From Candidatus Woesearchaeota archaeon (GTDB lineage: Archaea; Nanobdellota; Nanobdellia; Woesearchaeales; WAPJ01), in assembly GCA_015519985.1 (NCBI GenBank), contig WIAN01000123.1, positions 1 through 16,327 on the forward strand: a stretch of DNA of 16,327 nucleotides, given 5' to 3'. The translations under genes were made by a program, and so were the position numbers. The notes under the pieces were generated by a model that was not told the origin of the DNA, did not search any database, and was given only the letters and a program-made list of their open reading frames with translations. Below are positions 1 through 6,536 of this stretch, one piece after another (the stretch's first letter is position 1; each line of letters starts with the position of its first letter).

Positions 1-198
1 GTATAATATTGTTATGTTGTATTTGTTGTTTTTTGTATTATAACTTATTTTTAAAATTTTGTGTCTTATTCCATAATATAATTCTATGTTAAAATTTTTT
101 TGTTTGAAAGAATACTTTTTTATTTCATAACTTCCTTTTGTTTTTAATTCTTCTTCTATTATTGTTGTCGAATTTAAAATTATATTTTCTAAAGACAT
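1..198 (-). CDS. Partial hypothetical protein, N-terminal 66 residues
   Basis: The minus strand is open from an ATG at 198 to the left edge of the window. The 66 visible residues begin MSLENIILNSTTIIEEELKT and continue as a charged, Tyr/Lys/Asn-rich chain with alternating hydrophobic residues, which suggests a beta-rich soluble domain. There is no signal peptide, membrane segment or recognisable motif. The start is supported by a TATA-like box (221-228) about 27 bp upstream, which implies a leaderless transcript, and by codon choice like the neighbours. It follows the PIG-L/DUF4389 pair in the same direction but has its own apparent promoter. Function unknown; most of the gene may lie outside the window. 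Confidence 0.6.
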   Translation of the reverse strand, partial: MSLENIILNSTTIIEEELKTKGSYEIKKYSFKQKNFNIELYYGIRHKILKISYNTKNNKYNITILY

Positions 199-220
199 AC
201 AAAAGAAATGTTTTTTTATT

Positions 221-228
221 GTTTAAAA
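221..228 (-). promoter_or_regulatory. TATA-like box for the left-edge partial gene
   Basis: On the minus strand this reads TTTTAAAC, centred about 27 bp upstream of the ATG at 198. That is the distance expected for an archaeal TATA box driving a leaderless mRNA. The background is very AT-rich, so the match alone is weak; the spacing is the main support. Confidence 0.4.
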
Positions 229-391
229 AATGAATTTTTATTTTTACAGAAAACTTTCGGTTTTTTATGTAAATTTTTTGGTTTTTTAATATTTTAATTT
301 TTTTGTTACTATTTTTGTTCTTTTTTTCGTTTGTTATTTTATTCTTTGTTGTTTTTATTGTTATTTTTCATTTGTTTTATTATTTTTTTTC

Positions 392-751
392 TTATTTCTT
401 TTTTTTCTTTACTGTTTTATTTTTTTTATTTTTTGTATTGTTATTTTTCCTTTCTATTTTTTTTATTGTTTTTACTTTTTCTTTTTCAAATAATCTTGGT
501 CTTTCGTCTGTTATTAAAAACAAATATGCTGTTGCTTTCATATCATATAATAAAAATAATTTTATTATTCTATTTATAGTTTTATTTCTTTCTCCTTTTA
601 CTATTATGAAAAATAATTGTGCTATTAGAAAAAATATTATAAAACTCCTATATAATAATCTTACAAAATATAATATTATCATGTAAGGTATTCTTATTAA
701 TAATTCTATTCTTGAAGCTTTTTTTTCATAATTATATTCTATTTTTAACAT
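392..751 (-). CDS. DUF4389-like small membrane protein with a lysine-rich tail
   Basis: A 119-residue protein. Residues about 1-88 follow the DUF4389 pattern: a short beta-like start (KIEYNYEKKASR), an Arg before a long hydrophobic stretch (about 20-51), a GERNK turn, a second hydrophobic helix (about 61-81), and the closing YLFLITDERPRL, equivalent to the family's Y-x-LLTD-x-PP signature. The biochemical role of DUF4389 is not established. Residues 91-119 are almost all Lys/Asn/Thr and end in five lysines, unusual for the family and probably cytoplasmic. The ATG overlaps the PIG-L stop codon (TAATG), so the two genes are very probably translationally coupled. The long Phe-rich reading frame on the opposite strand is an artefact of T-rich DNA. 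The family call is from motif recognition only. Confidence 0.72.
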   Translation of the reverse strand: MLKIEYNYEKKASRIELLIRIPYMIILYFVRLLYRSFIIFFLIAQLFFIIVKGERNKTINRIIKLFLLYDMKATAYLFLITDERPRLFEKEKVKTIKKIERKNNNTKNKKNKTVKKKKK

Positions 752-1812
752 TATATTAAACCTGCTTCTTTTATTTTTTCATTAAAAGTTTTAAAATCTA
801 TTTTACATACTGAATATTTTTCACATTCTTTTTTGTTATAAAAATTTTTTAACAAACAAATTTCATAATTGAATGATTCTTTTAAATTGTAAGGCGGATT
901 GTTATAATTATAATTTGGCAGTAATCTTAAACTTTCTCTATAATAAAATTTTTTTTTTAATGAACCTTCAATGTTTTGTGTAGTGTATTGTTTTAATAAA
1001 TTTCTTTTTTCTTTTAAACTTTTTTTACTGCTGTTATAATAATATTTTGTTGTAATATTTATTTTTTGTGTTTTTTCAGGTAAAAAAAGCGAAGGATAAT
1101 TTAAATTTATATTTAATTGTTTTAAAAAATTACTAAAAGTCTTTCTAGGAGTTAATAAATTATAATATTCATTATATTCTGCTCCTTCATAAAATAATAT
1201 GTTGTTTTTATTATTTTTTTCTAAATCTTTTTTTATATTACTCATTATTATGTTTGTTAAATCGTGAATGCAATGTCCTCCTTCATAAGAAGAGAATATA
1301 ATTATTTTTGGATTTATATTTAAAATAATTTTTTCTATTTGTTTTTTTGCTGAAGAAATGTTTTCTTTTTGAAATAAAAGTTTTTGATCTGTATAATTTA
1401 AAAAAAACAAATTTTTTTCAGGAATGTTTATTTTTTTCATTGCTTTTTTTGCTTCTTTTATTCTTTCATCAGCATACAATTTGTTTAAATTATGATTTGA
1501 AAAAAAACTTCCTGTGGTTAAATATACAATGTAAATATTGCTTTTGTTATGTTCAAAAAATCCTGAGCCAAATAATGCTGATTCATCGTCAGGATGTGGA
1601 GCTACTATTAAAATTGTATCGTTATAATTAAAATTTAAAGGTTTATAATCTTGGTAAGGATAGAATATGTTGTAAAAAAAGTGTAAGTTAAAAAGTAATA
1701 TTAAAGTTAAAATTAAAACTCCTAAAAAAATTATTATTTTATCTTCATTATTCAAAGGTTTAAAGTTATCTTTTTTTATTATTTTTTTAATTTTAAATTT
1801 TAAATTTTTCAT
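751..1812 (-). CDS. Membrane-anchored PIG-L/LmbE-family deacetylase
   Basis: A 353-residue protein of the zinc-dependent PIG-L/LmbE family, whose members remove N-acetyl groups from GlcNAc-containing glycolipids or related compounds. Metal-ligand motifs are intact: APHPDDE at 71-77 and GGHCIHD at 178-184 (an HxxH pair). A later ESLRLLP-YNYNNPP segment (about 293-307) is also typical of the family. One membrane helix lies at about 25-46 after a Lys-rich N-terminus, so the positive-inside rule puts the catalytic domain outside the membrane. Three Cys (319, 330, 336) near the C-terminus could bind metal or form a disulfide. The start is an ATG with a TATA-like box 28 bp upstream. It overlaps the DUF4389-like gene by one base. 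The substrate is unknown; a surface glycan or glycolipid is my inference. Confidence 0.9.
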   Translation of the reverse strand: MKNLKFKIKKIIKKDNFKPLNNEDKIIIFLGVLILTLILLFNLHFFYNIFYPYQDYKPLNFNYNDTILIVAPHPDDESALFGSGFFEHNKSNIYIVYLTTGSFFSNHNLNKLYADERIKEAKKAMKKINIPEKNLFFLNYTDQKLLFQKENISSAKKQIEKIILNINPKIIIFSSYEGGHCIHDLTNIIMSNIKKDLEKNNKNNILFYEGAEYNEYYNLLTPRKTFSNFLKQLNINLNYPSLFLPEKTQKINITTKYYYNSSKKSLKEKRNLLKQYTTQNIEGSLKKKFYYRESLRLLPNYNYNNPPYNLKESFNYEICLLKNFYNKKECEKYSVCKIDFKTFNEKIKEAGLI

Positions 1813-1836
1813 ATTTTTTTTTAAATGTTTTTTTTA

Positions 1837-1844
1837 TTTTAAAA
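1837..1844 (-). promoter_or_regulatory. TATA-like box for the PIG-L/DUF4389 operon
   Basis: TTTTAAAA, centred about 28 bp upstream of the ATG at 1812, consistent with a leaderless start. A second candidate, TATTTAAA (1872-1879, minus-strand reading), would give a leader of roughly 38 nt, so the exact site is uncertain. Confidence 0.4.
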
Positions 1845-1849
1845 GTTTC

Positions 1850-1857
1850 TATATTTT
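1850..1857 (+). promoter_or_regulatory. TATA-like box for the plus-strand gene
   Basis: TATATTTT, centred about 26 bp upstream of the TTG at 1880. The position fits a leaderless transcript beginning at or next to that TTG. It lies within about 13 bp of the box proposed for the divergent PIG-L unit, so the 67-bp gap would hold two closely packed promoters. Confidence 0.35.
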
Positions 1858-1879
1858 TTATTTTAGAAAAGTTTAAATA

Positions 1880-2299
1880 TTGTTATTGTTTTATTTTTTT
1901 ACTGTAGTTTTACAAAAACATTATGATGGAACTGCAGTTTTTCATTTAAATGAATCTGATATTTTAACTTTTTCTTTATATTCTGTTGGTTATGTTGTTG
2001 AAGGTTTAAAAAGTATTATTAAAAACAATCCTAATACTTCTTTTCCTAATAATCTTTCTTTTTTAGAAAGAAATTTTATAGATGCAACTAATAGAATAGA
2101 AAAGTATTTTAGAATTTTAGAAGAATATTTTCCTGGAATGTATGAAACTGTAAAGGTTTTAAAATATCAGTATGATGCTCTTTTTGATAATTCTCCTCAT
2201 ATTTCTGGGGCAGGTATTAATACAAATAGAATTAGAGAAATAGTTTCTGAAACAACAGCTCGTTTAGAAAGAATAGTTAGTGAGACTACTAGGATATAA
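1880..2299 (+). CDS. Hypothetical protein with a repeated C-terminal helix; TTG start
   Basis: A 139-residue protein and the only plus-strand gene, divergent from PIG-L and convergent with TYW1. I recognise no family. The first residues (LLFYFFTVVL) are hydrophobic. The body is mostly helical and charged, with a Pro-rich turn near FPNNLSF. The end contains a tandem repeat: REIVSETTARL then ERIVSETTRI, likely one amphipathic or coiled-coil helix. No ATG is available in frame until residue 86, and the frame is closed two codons upstream of TTG 1880. The TATA-like box 26 bp upstream supports leaderless TTG initiation, but the hydrophobic start could also be untranslated if a non-canonical downstream codon is used. 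Codon choice matches real genes here. It is followed directly by oligo-T runs. Confidence 0.65.
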   Translation: MLLFYFFTVVLQKHYDGTAVFHLNESDILTFSLYSVGYVVEGLKSIIKNNPNTSFPNNLSFLERNFIDATNRIEKYFRILEEYFPGMYETVKVLKYQYDALFDNSPHISGAGINTNRIREIVSETTARLERIVSETTRI

Positions 2300-2308
2300 T
2301 TTATTAAA

Positions 2309-2326
2309 TTTTTTTTATAATTTTTT
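2309..2326 (+). terminator. Oligo-T terminator of the plus-strand gene
   Basis: T8 (2309-2316) and T6 (2321-2326) begin 10 bp after the stop codon at 2299. Runs of T on the non-template strand are the usual archaeal terminator. The second run overlaps the stop codon of the convergent TYW1 gene. Confidence 0.55.
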
Positions 2327-3401
2327 ACATTTCTTCTTGTAATTTTAGTTCTTCTGTTTTTTCATCTACAAATGCTTTTTTATCTACTATTTTTAAATAA
2401 TCCATTACTGTTATTTCTTCTGGTTTTTTTGTTTCTACTAATTTGAAAAATTTTTCAAAATCTATCCATGTTTGTTTTTTATACTTTTTTTTAGCTAATA
2501 ATACTACTCTGCTTGGTTTGTGTTCTGAAACATATTCATAGTCTGGTAAAAATTTTAATAGTTCATTTGAAAAGCTTTTTACTTCTTCATGTCTTGGCAT
2601 ATTTTTTATGCTTAATCTTTGTCTGCTTGCTCCTATAAACATGTATGCTTTTACTTCTATAAAATCAGGATCTCCTATTTTTATTAGTTCTGCATATTTT
2701 TCTGCATCTGTCATATTCATATCTTTTATTGCTGTTATTCTTACTGTTGTTCTATACTTTTTTTTCTTCATTTCTTCTAAACTTTTTATTAGTCTTTCCC
2801 AATAATCTGAAAATAAAGGTTTATCTATGTATTTTAATAATTCTTTTGTAGGAGCATCTATTGAAATGTATAATTGTGTTACTAAATCTAACTCTTTTAT
2901 TTTTTCAGGGTATTGTCCATTTGTAACTAAAAAAGTTGATATTTTTTTTTCATGATACTTTTTTACTATTTCAGTTATTTTTGGATATGTTATCGGTTCT
3001 CCTGTTAAGCTTAAAGCTACATGTTTTACATTACTGCTTTCTTCATACAATTTTTTGTTAGTTTTTGGATTTCCTCCAAAACCATTTAACAATTTTATAT
3101 GTTCTTCTATGCTTTTTTCTATTATAAAATCAGGATCGTCTACTTCCCATTTCCATTCTTTACTTACTGGAGCTTTATAACCTCTCCAACAAAAGATACA
3201 TCTGTTTGCACAACTTATGCTTGTTGTGCTTTGCATGCATTGATGACTCATTATTCCATAGAATTTTAGTTTGTAACAACCTCCTTGTCCTTTTATCATG
3301 TTTTTTGTCCATCCGCATACTTTTACTGCTGAATGGTTTCCTACTATTCTGTATTGTTGTTTTTCTAAATGTTCTTTTGCTTGTTCTGATATTTGTGGCA
3401 T
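2325..3401 (-). CDS. taw1: 4-demethylwyosine synthase (radical SAM, TYW1/Taw1)
   Basis: A 358-residue enzyme that condenses pyruvate-derived carbons with N1-methylguanosine-37 of tRNA-Phe to form the tricyclic base imG-14, the first committed step of wyosine synthesis. The radical-SAM cluster motif C64-x3-C68-x2-C71 is intact and followed by WRGY. Three further Cys at 29, 42 and 55, spaced 13 and 13, match the ligands of the second 4Fe-4S cluster known in archaeal TYW1. LSLTGEPITYPKI (about 131-143) is the glycine-rich SAM-contact region, and QLYISIDAP matches the next core strand. It lacks the flavodoxin domain of eukaryotic TYW1, as in archaea. The ATG lies 27 bp from a TTTATAAA box, so the mRNA is probably leaderless. 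This gene is a strong marker of archaeal origin and has no functional link to its neighbours. Confidence 0.97.
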   Translation of the reverse strand: MPQISEQAKEHLEKQQYRIVGNHSAVKVCGWTKNMIKGQGGCYKLKFYGIMSHQCMQSTTSISCANRCIFCWRGYKAPVSKEWKWEVDDPDFIIEKSIEEHIKLLNGFGGNPKTNKKLYEESSNVKHVALSLTGEPITYPKITEIVKKYHEKKISTFLVTNGQYPEKIKELDLVTQLYISIDAPTKELLKYIDKPLFSDYWERLIKSLEEMKKKKYRTTVRITAIKDMNMTDAEKYAELIKIGDPDFIEVKAYMFIGASRQRLSIKNMPRHEEVKSFSNELLKFLPDYEYVSEHKPSRVVLLAKKKYKKQTWIDFEKFFKLVETKKPEEITVMDYLKIVDKKAFVDEKTEELKLQEEM

Positions 3402-3424
3402 AAAAGTATAGTTTTTACTAGTAG

Positions 3425-3432
3425 TTTATAAA
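3425..3432 (-). promoter_or_regulatory. TATA box of the TYW1 gene
   Basis: TTTATAAA, centred 27 bp upstream of the ATG at 3401. This is one of the clearest TATA matches in the window, and its spacing implies a leaderless mRNA. Confidence 0.6.
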
Positions 3433-3440
3433 ATTTAAGG

Positions 3441-3460
3441 AAAAAGAAAGGTAAAAAGAA
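3441..3460 (-). terminator. Pyrimidine-rich terminator after the 120-aa gene
   Basis: On the minus strand this reads TTCTTTTTACCTTTCTTTTT, starting 40 bp after the stop at 3500. Two T5 runs in a strand that is otherwise A-rich stand out. It ends just before the TYW1 TATA box, so it would insulate the two units. Confidence 0.35.
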
Positions 3461-3499
3461 TTTAATATGTTTTATTTGTTTTATTCTTTGTTTGTATTT

Positions 3500-3862
3500 T
3501 TATTTTTTTGATATATAAAAATTTGATATAAAAACATTATAAACTTTTCTAAATTCTTCAGCTAATATTCCCATTGCGTTTGTTGCTGTTAATGCTATTG
3601 CTGTGTTTTCTATTCCAAGATAATACGCTGCTATTATTGTTGCTGTTAAAGAAATTCCTTTTCCTAAAAGTTTTATTCTTTCAAAATAGTCTTTGTTATC
3701 AAAATATAAATCTGGATTTCTTAACTCCAAATCCAATTCTATACTATTATGTATGTACGCAAATAAAGGGTAAAGCATAGAATTCCAAAAGAATTTTTTT
3801 GCTAAATCACTTTTTGTTGTTAAAGTTTCTGCTTCTATTTTTGTTGTATCTTCTAAGGACAT
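3500..3862 (-). CDS. Hypothetical 120-aa protein with one or two membrane helices
   Basis: I do not recognise this family. An acidic/Thr-rich N-terminus (MSLEDTTKIEAETLTTKSD) is followed by an aromatic segment (AKKFFWNSMLYPLFAYIHNS, 21-40), a charged stretch (about 41-66), a hydrophobic helix (about 68-84, GKGISLTATIIAAYYLG), and a second, small-residue-rich helix (about 86-102). The last 20 residues are basic and aromatic. The start is supported by a TTTATAAA box 26 bp upstream, implying a leaderless mRNA. It stands as its own unit between a small membrane protein gene and TYW1. Membrane location is an inference from hydropathy by eye. Confidence 0.7.
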   Translation of the reverse strand: MSLEDTTKIEAETLTTKSDLAKKFFWNSMLYPLFAYIHNSIELDLELRNPDLYFDNKDYFERIKLLGKGISLTATIIAAYYLGIENTAIALTATNAMGILAEEFRKVYNVFISNFYISKK

Positions 3863-3884
3863 ATTTTTTTATAATTTTGTTTTT

Positions 3885-3892
3885 TTTATAAA
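3885..3892 (-). promoter_or_regulatory. TATA box of the 120-aa hypothetical gene
   Basis: TTTATAAA, centred 26 bp upstream of the ATG at 3862. Same sequence and spacing as the TYW1 box. Confidence 0.55.
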
Positions 3893-3924
3893 TTTTTTTT
3901 AATACAATATATACCTATCTAAAA

Positions 3925-4371
3925 TTATTTTTTATTTTTGTATTTTTCTAACAAGTTCATTATTACTTTTATTTTTTGTTTTAAATCTTCTTTTTCTTGT
4001 TCTGAAATGTTTTCGTCTTTGTAAGATATTAGTATCATGTCATTGAAAAAGTCTAATAATAATTCTTTTATTTTTGGATCTAAGGGTTTTTCTTGTATTT
4101 CTTTTATTGCTAAACTGTAAGTTTTTGATTTTAGTCCAAAAGTTAATTTTACATTTGCAAATAAATTGTTTGCTAATTCGTGTATAGAATTTGAATTTTG
4201 TGTTAGATTTGTTAATGTTTCTTCTAATTTTAAATCTGACAAATATTTTTTTATTTCTTCTTTTAATTCTTTTATTTCTTTTTTTAAATTAAAAACAATA
4301 TAGAATAGATACAATATCGCTATTATGAATAAAAATATTATTATTGATGTTAAAGTCATGTTTGAAAACAC
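3925..4371 (-). CDS. Small bitopic membrane protein with a coiled coil
   Basis: A 148-residue protein if read from GTG 4371, or 144 from the in-frame ATG at 4359. An N-terminal membrane helix (about 8-27) is followed by a Lys/Glu heptad-like coiled coil (about 29-50) and then a helical cytoplasmic domain. The last 50 residues are acidic then basic helices (NISEQEKEDLKQKIKV). No known family is evident. AGAGGTG (4369-4375) lies directly before TTTTCAAAC-ATG, giving a good Shine-Dalgarno spacing of 9 for the ATG. The GTG within it would suit leaderless initiation, since a TATA-like box lies 28 bp upstream. The gene follows the VWA gene by 66 bp but has its own promoter signals, so it may be an accessory part of the MoxR/DUF58/VWA locus or independent. 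Confidence 0.75.
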   Translation of the reverse strand: MFSNMTLTSIIIFLFIIAILYLFYIVFNLKKEIKELKEEIKKYLSDLKLEETLTNLTQNSNSIHELANNLFANVKLTFGLKSKTYSLAIKEIQEKPLDPKIKELLLDFFNDMILISYKDENISEQEKEDLKQKIKVIMNLLEKYKNKK

Positions 4372-4375
4372 CTCT
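4369..4375 (-). promoter_or_regulatory. Shine-Dalgarno-like AGAGGTG before ATG 4359
   Basis: AGAGGTG is complementary to the archaeal 16S rRNA 3' end and sits 9 nt before the ATG at 4357-4359. The same heptamer followed by TTT recurs at the MoxR start (8463-8469). It decides between an ATG start here and the GTG inside the motif; I favour the ATG. Confidence 0.5.
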
Positions 4376-4387
4376 TTTTTAAAAAAG
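4374..4387 (-). repeat. 14-bp perfect palindrome CTTTTTTAAAAAAG
   Basis: CTTTTTT followed directly by AAAAAAG, between the TATA-like box and the AGAGGTG of the coiled-coil gene. It could weakly terminate the upstream VWA transcript or bind a regulator. Low-complexity sequence makes chance likely. Confidence 0.3.
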
Positions 4388-4388
4388 T

Positions 4389-4419
4389 TTTTTGATTTTA
4401 AAAGCTTTTTGATTTTAAA
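4389..4419. repeat. Direct repeat of a 14-mer, 17-bp period, in the promoter of the coiled-coil gene
   Basis: TTTTTGATTTTAAA occurs at 4389-4402 and again, exactly, at 4406-4419. The first copy includes most of the TATA-like box TTTTAAAA (4396-4403), whose centre is 28 bp from GTG 4371. The second copy runs into another box, TTTATAAA, at 4420-4427. The arrangement could be a tandem operator or a duplicated core promoter. Confidence 0.4.
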
Positions 4420-4437
4420 TTTATAAAGTTACGATTA

Positions 4438-5331
4438 TTATAATGCTCCATATTTTCCATACAGTATAAATTCAAATATTAATAATAATATTAACAACAA
4501 TACTACATAGTATGTTGTGTTTAATTTTATTGATTGTTTTTCTAATGTTGATTGTTTTATTGTATTGTATAATTCTTTTTCATCATTTATTTTAAATGCT
4601 TCTCCATTTGTTTTTTCTGATAATTGTTGTAATATTTTAAAATCAAATTCTAACGGATCGTAATATTCTGAAATATTTACGTCTTCTCCTAATTCTCTTT
4701 TTAATTCTGCTATTTGTTTTAATGTTTCTTCATTTGTTTTTGCTCCTAATCCGAAAGAATATATTTTTATTCCATTTACTTGTGCGTTTCTTATTGTTTC
4801 TTGACTTATATTTTCTGTTCCGTCTGTTAATAAAAATACTGTTTTGTTTTTTTTGCTTTCATTTAATATTCTGAATGCTGTGTTTAATGCAAAATTTAAG
4901 TTTGTTCCTGTTTTTGAATAGTTTATTTGTATGTTTTTTATTTCATTTTCTATTTCTTTTTTGTTAAAAGTTAATTCTTTATATTTATCTATTGAATCTG
5001 AAAAAACAACTAGTCCTACTCTTGTATTGTTGGATAGTAAATTTAACCATTCTGATGCTATGTTTTTTGCTGCTTCTAATCTGTTTGGTTTTAAATCTGT
5101 GTTTGCCATGCTTGAACTTGAATCTATTACTATTACATAATCTGTGTTTGTTGTTGGACTTATTTTTATTATTTCTAATGCTCCTGTTGCTATTAAGAAA
5201 AGTAGTGTTATTATTATTATTTTTGATATTAATATTATTGGGTTTATGTCAAATCTTTTGAATCCATGTACTTTTTCTAATGTTTTTATATTTCCAAAGT
5301 ATGTTGCTCTTTTTTTTCTTGTATAAACCAT
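4438..5331 (-). CDS. BatA-like membrane-anchored VWA-domain protein
   Basis: 297 residues from ATG 5331; the real protein probably begins about 36 residues earlier (see the entry at 5332-5451). Positions from the ATG: RKKRATYFGNIKTLEKV (5-21) matches the aerotolerance-regulator N-terminal (BatA) pattern; a membrane helix at about 33-51; a VWA domain at about 62-255 with an intact metal-binding site (D70-x-S72-x-S74, Thr at GTN 142-144, D170 in LLTDG); and a C-terminal membrane helix (about 274-291). The VWA domain thus sits in a loop between two helices, as in BatA/BatB. Family members work with MoxR ATPases and DUF58 proteins in assembling or activating other complexes, often at the envelope. 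DUF58 and MoxR lie directly upstream on the same strand, so an operon is likely. Confidence 0.93.
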   Translation of the reverse strand: MVYTRKKRATYFGNIKTLEKVHGFKRFDINPIILISKIIIITLLFLIATGALEIIKISPTTNTDYVIVIDSSSSMANTDLKPNRLEAAKNIASEWLNLLSNNTRVGLVVFSDSIDKYKELTFNKKEIENEIKNIQINYSKTGTNLNFALNTAFRILNESKKNKTVFLLTDGTENISQETIRNAQVNGIKIYSFGLGAKTNEETLKQIAELKRELGEDVNISEYYDPLEFDFKILQQLSEKTNGEAFKINDEKELYNTIKQSTLEKQSIKLNTTYYVVLLLILLLIFEFILYGKYGAL

Positions 5332-5451
5332 GTAATAATATGAGATTGAAGTTAAAACTATTAATAGTAATATTATTAGTGTATTTTTTAATGGATCGTT
5401 ATAGTTTATTGATATTAATCCTATTTTGAAACTTAAAATTTTTTTTCACCT
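5332..5451 (-). other. Likely 5' extension of the VWA gene, ending at AGGTG-A8
   Basis: The VWA frame stays open for 36 codons upstream of ATG 5331, back to an ATT at 5439. It encodes KIGLISINYNDPLKN and then a membrane helix (about TLIILLLIVLTSISYYY), exactly the first helix that BatA-type proteins have before RKKRA-x-x-FGN. No ATG, GTG or TTG exists in this extension. AGGTGA lies 6 nt before the ATT. Alternatively, the GTG in AGGTG (5449-5447) is the start: with A7 instead of A8 (5446-5439) it would read MKKILSFKIGLISINY and fuse in frame. So either an ATT start, a frameshift in the A8 tract, or a one-base assembly error is present. Confidence 0.7.
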
Positions 5452-5489
5452 AAAACAATTTTTTTAATAATTTTTTTAATTTTTTATTT

Positions 5490-6404
5490 TTAATCTATTA
5501 TTACTTTTTCGCTTCCTAAACTTTTTATGAATGCCGTTGAAAATTCTTCTCCTGTTATTATTTTAAAAAATAATTCTCCATAGTCATGAAATAATTCTTC
5601 TACATCTCTCATTTCTTTTTTTGCTAATACTTCGTATTCTTCTTTTAATTTTTCTAAATCAGGCATGTAATTTTTTCCTTCTAAATTTTTTAAATACATT
5701 CTTCCTACATTGTCTGGGATTTTTACATCTATTGGATCTCTTATCATTATTCCATATACTTTGCTAAAATGAGCTGCTAAATCTGGAAGTACTTTTTTTA
5801 TTGGAGAATCTATAAAGTCTGATACAAAAAATAATATTGCGTCTTGTCCATAATTGTTTAATAATACTCTTGATAAATTACTCCAATCTTTTTTTCCTCC
5901 GTAATGTTCTTTGTTTGACATTAACCTCATTATTTTAAAGTAGTCTGCTTCTGGATCTGATACTACTTCTACTTTGTCTGATAACATTGTTATTGCTACA
6001 TTGTCTCCTGCTTCTATTGCTGCGAATGCAAATGTTCCTATTACTAAACTTGCAAATTCGTTTTTTGTCATGTCTGTTGTTCCTAATAACATTGAATCTG
6101 AAACGTCAAAAAAAAACACTATGTCAAATTTTCTTTCTTCTTTGTATGTTCTTACAAATAATTTGTTTGATCTTGAGAATACTTTCCAATCTATTCTATG
6201 TACATCCATTCCTGGTGCGTATTCTCTTAACCTGTCAAATTCTAATCCTTTTCCTGATATTAATTGATAGTAAATTAAGTTTAATCTGAAATATTCTATT
6301 AGTTTTACTGCATTTAATATTGTTTTTTTTACTAAACTTTCAAAATCGTAAAGGCTTACTTGTATTTCTGTATTTTTGTTTTTTTTTATTTTTTTATGTT
6401 TCAT
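5490..6404 (-). CDS. DUF58 protein (VWA-like fold)
   Basis: A 304-residue DUF58 protein without membrane helices, the short soluble form common in archaea. The signature is complete: GKGLEFDRLREYAPGMDVHR (51-70) then IDWK (71-74), SRSNKLFVRTYKEER (77-91), and a VWA-like metal site FFDVSDSM (98-105; D100, S102, S104). The usual GDD is GMD here. DUF58 proteins are co-encoded with MoxR ATPases and VWA proteins and are thought to act as their partners. It lies 132 bp after MoxR and about 40 bp before the AGGTG of the VWA gene. The ATG at 6404 has no Shine-Dalgarno sequence and no box at the leaderless distance, so it is probably translated from the MoxR transcript. The N-terminus is lysine-rich. 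Confidence 0.95.
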   Translation of the reverse strand: MKHKKIKKNKNTEIQVSLYDFESLVKKTILNAVKLIEYFRLNLIYYQLISGKGLEFDRLREYAPGMDVHRIDWKVFSRSNKLFVRTYKEERKFDIVFFFDVSDSMLLGTTDMTKNEFASLVIGTFAFAAIEAGDNVAITMLSDKVEVVSDPEADYFKIMRLMSNKEHYGGKKDWSNLSRVLLNNYGQDAILFFVSDFIDSPIKKVLPDLAAHFSKVYGIMIRDPIDVKIPDNVGRMYLKNLEGKNYMPDLEKLKEEYEVLAKKEMRDVEELFHDYGELFFKIITGEEFSTAFIKSLGSEKVIID

Positions 6405-6536
6405 TTTTTATTCATTTTTTATTATGATTTTATTATTTTTTTATTTGTTTTATTTTTAGTTTTATTTTTTTGTTTTTAATTTTGATTGTTAGAAATAATT
6501 TTAAAATTTTTATTTTTTATAATTTTTTTATTTTTT

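Noticed and set aside
250..268. AAAAC-TTTCG-GTTTT hairpin followed by T run as a terminator
   Set aside because: The stem is only 5 bp and mostly A-T, and no plus-strand gene ends nearby.
303..686. Plus-strand open frame of Phe/Leu-rich protein
   Set aside because: It is made of TTT/TTA codons in T-rich DNA and lies antisense to the DUF4389-like gene, whose minus-strand reading has a recognisable domain pattern and a TAATG overlap with PIG-L.
1872..1879. TTTAAATA as the promoter of the plus-strand gene at 1880
   Set aside because: It lies directly at the TTG, so transcription would start about 25 bp inside the frame where no start codon exists. It may serve the divergent PIG-L unit instead.
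3842..3862. Shared MSLE start of the 120-aa protein and the left-edge partial protein as evidence of paralogy
   Set aside because: Only the first four or five residues agree and the following sequences are unrelated, so I treat it as coincidence.
3500..4371. The two small membrane proteins as subunits of the MoxR/VWA system
   Set aside because: Each has its own TATA-like box and no recognisable link to the trio; adjacency alone is not enough.
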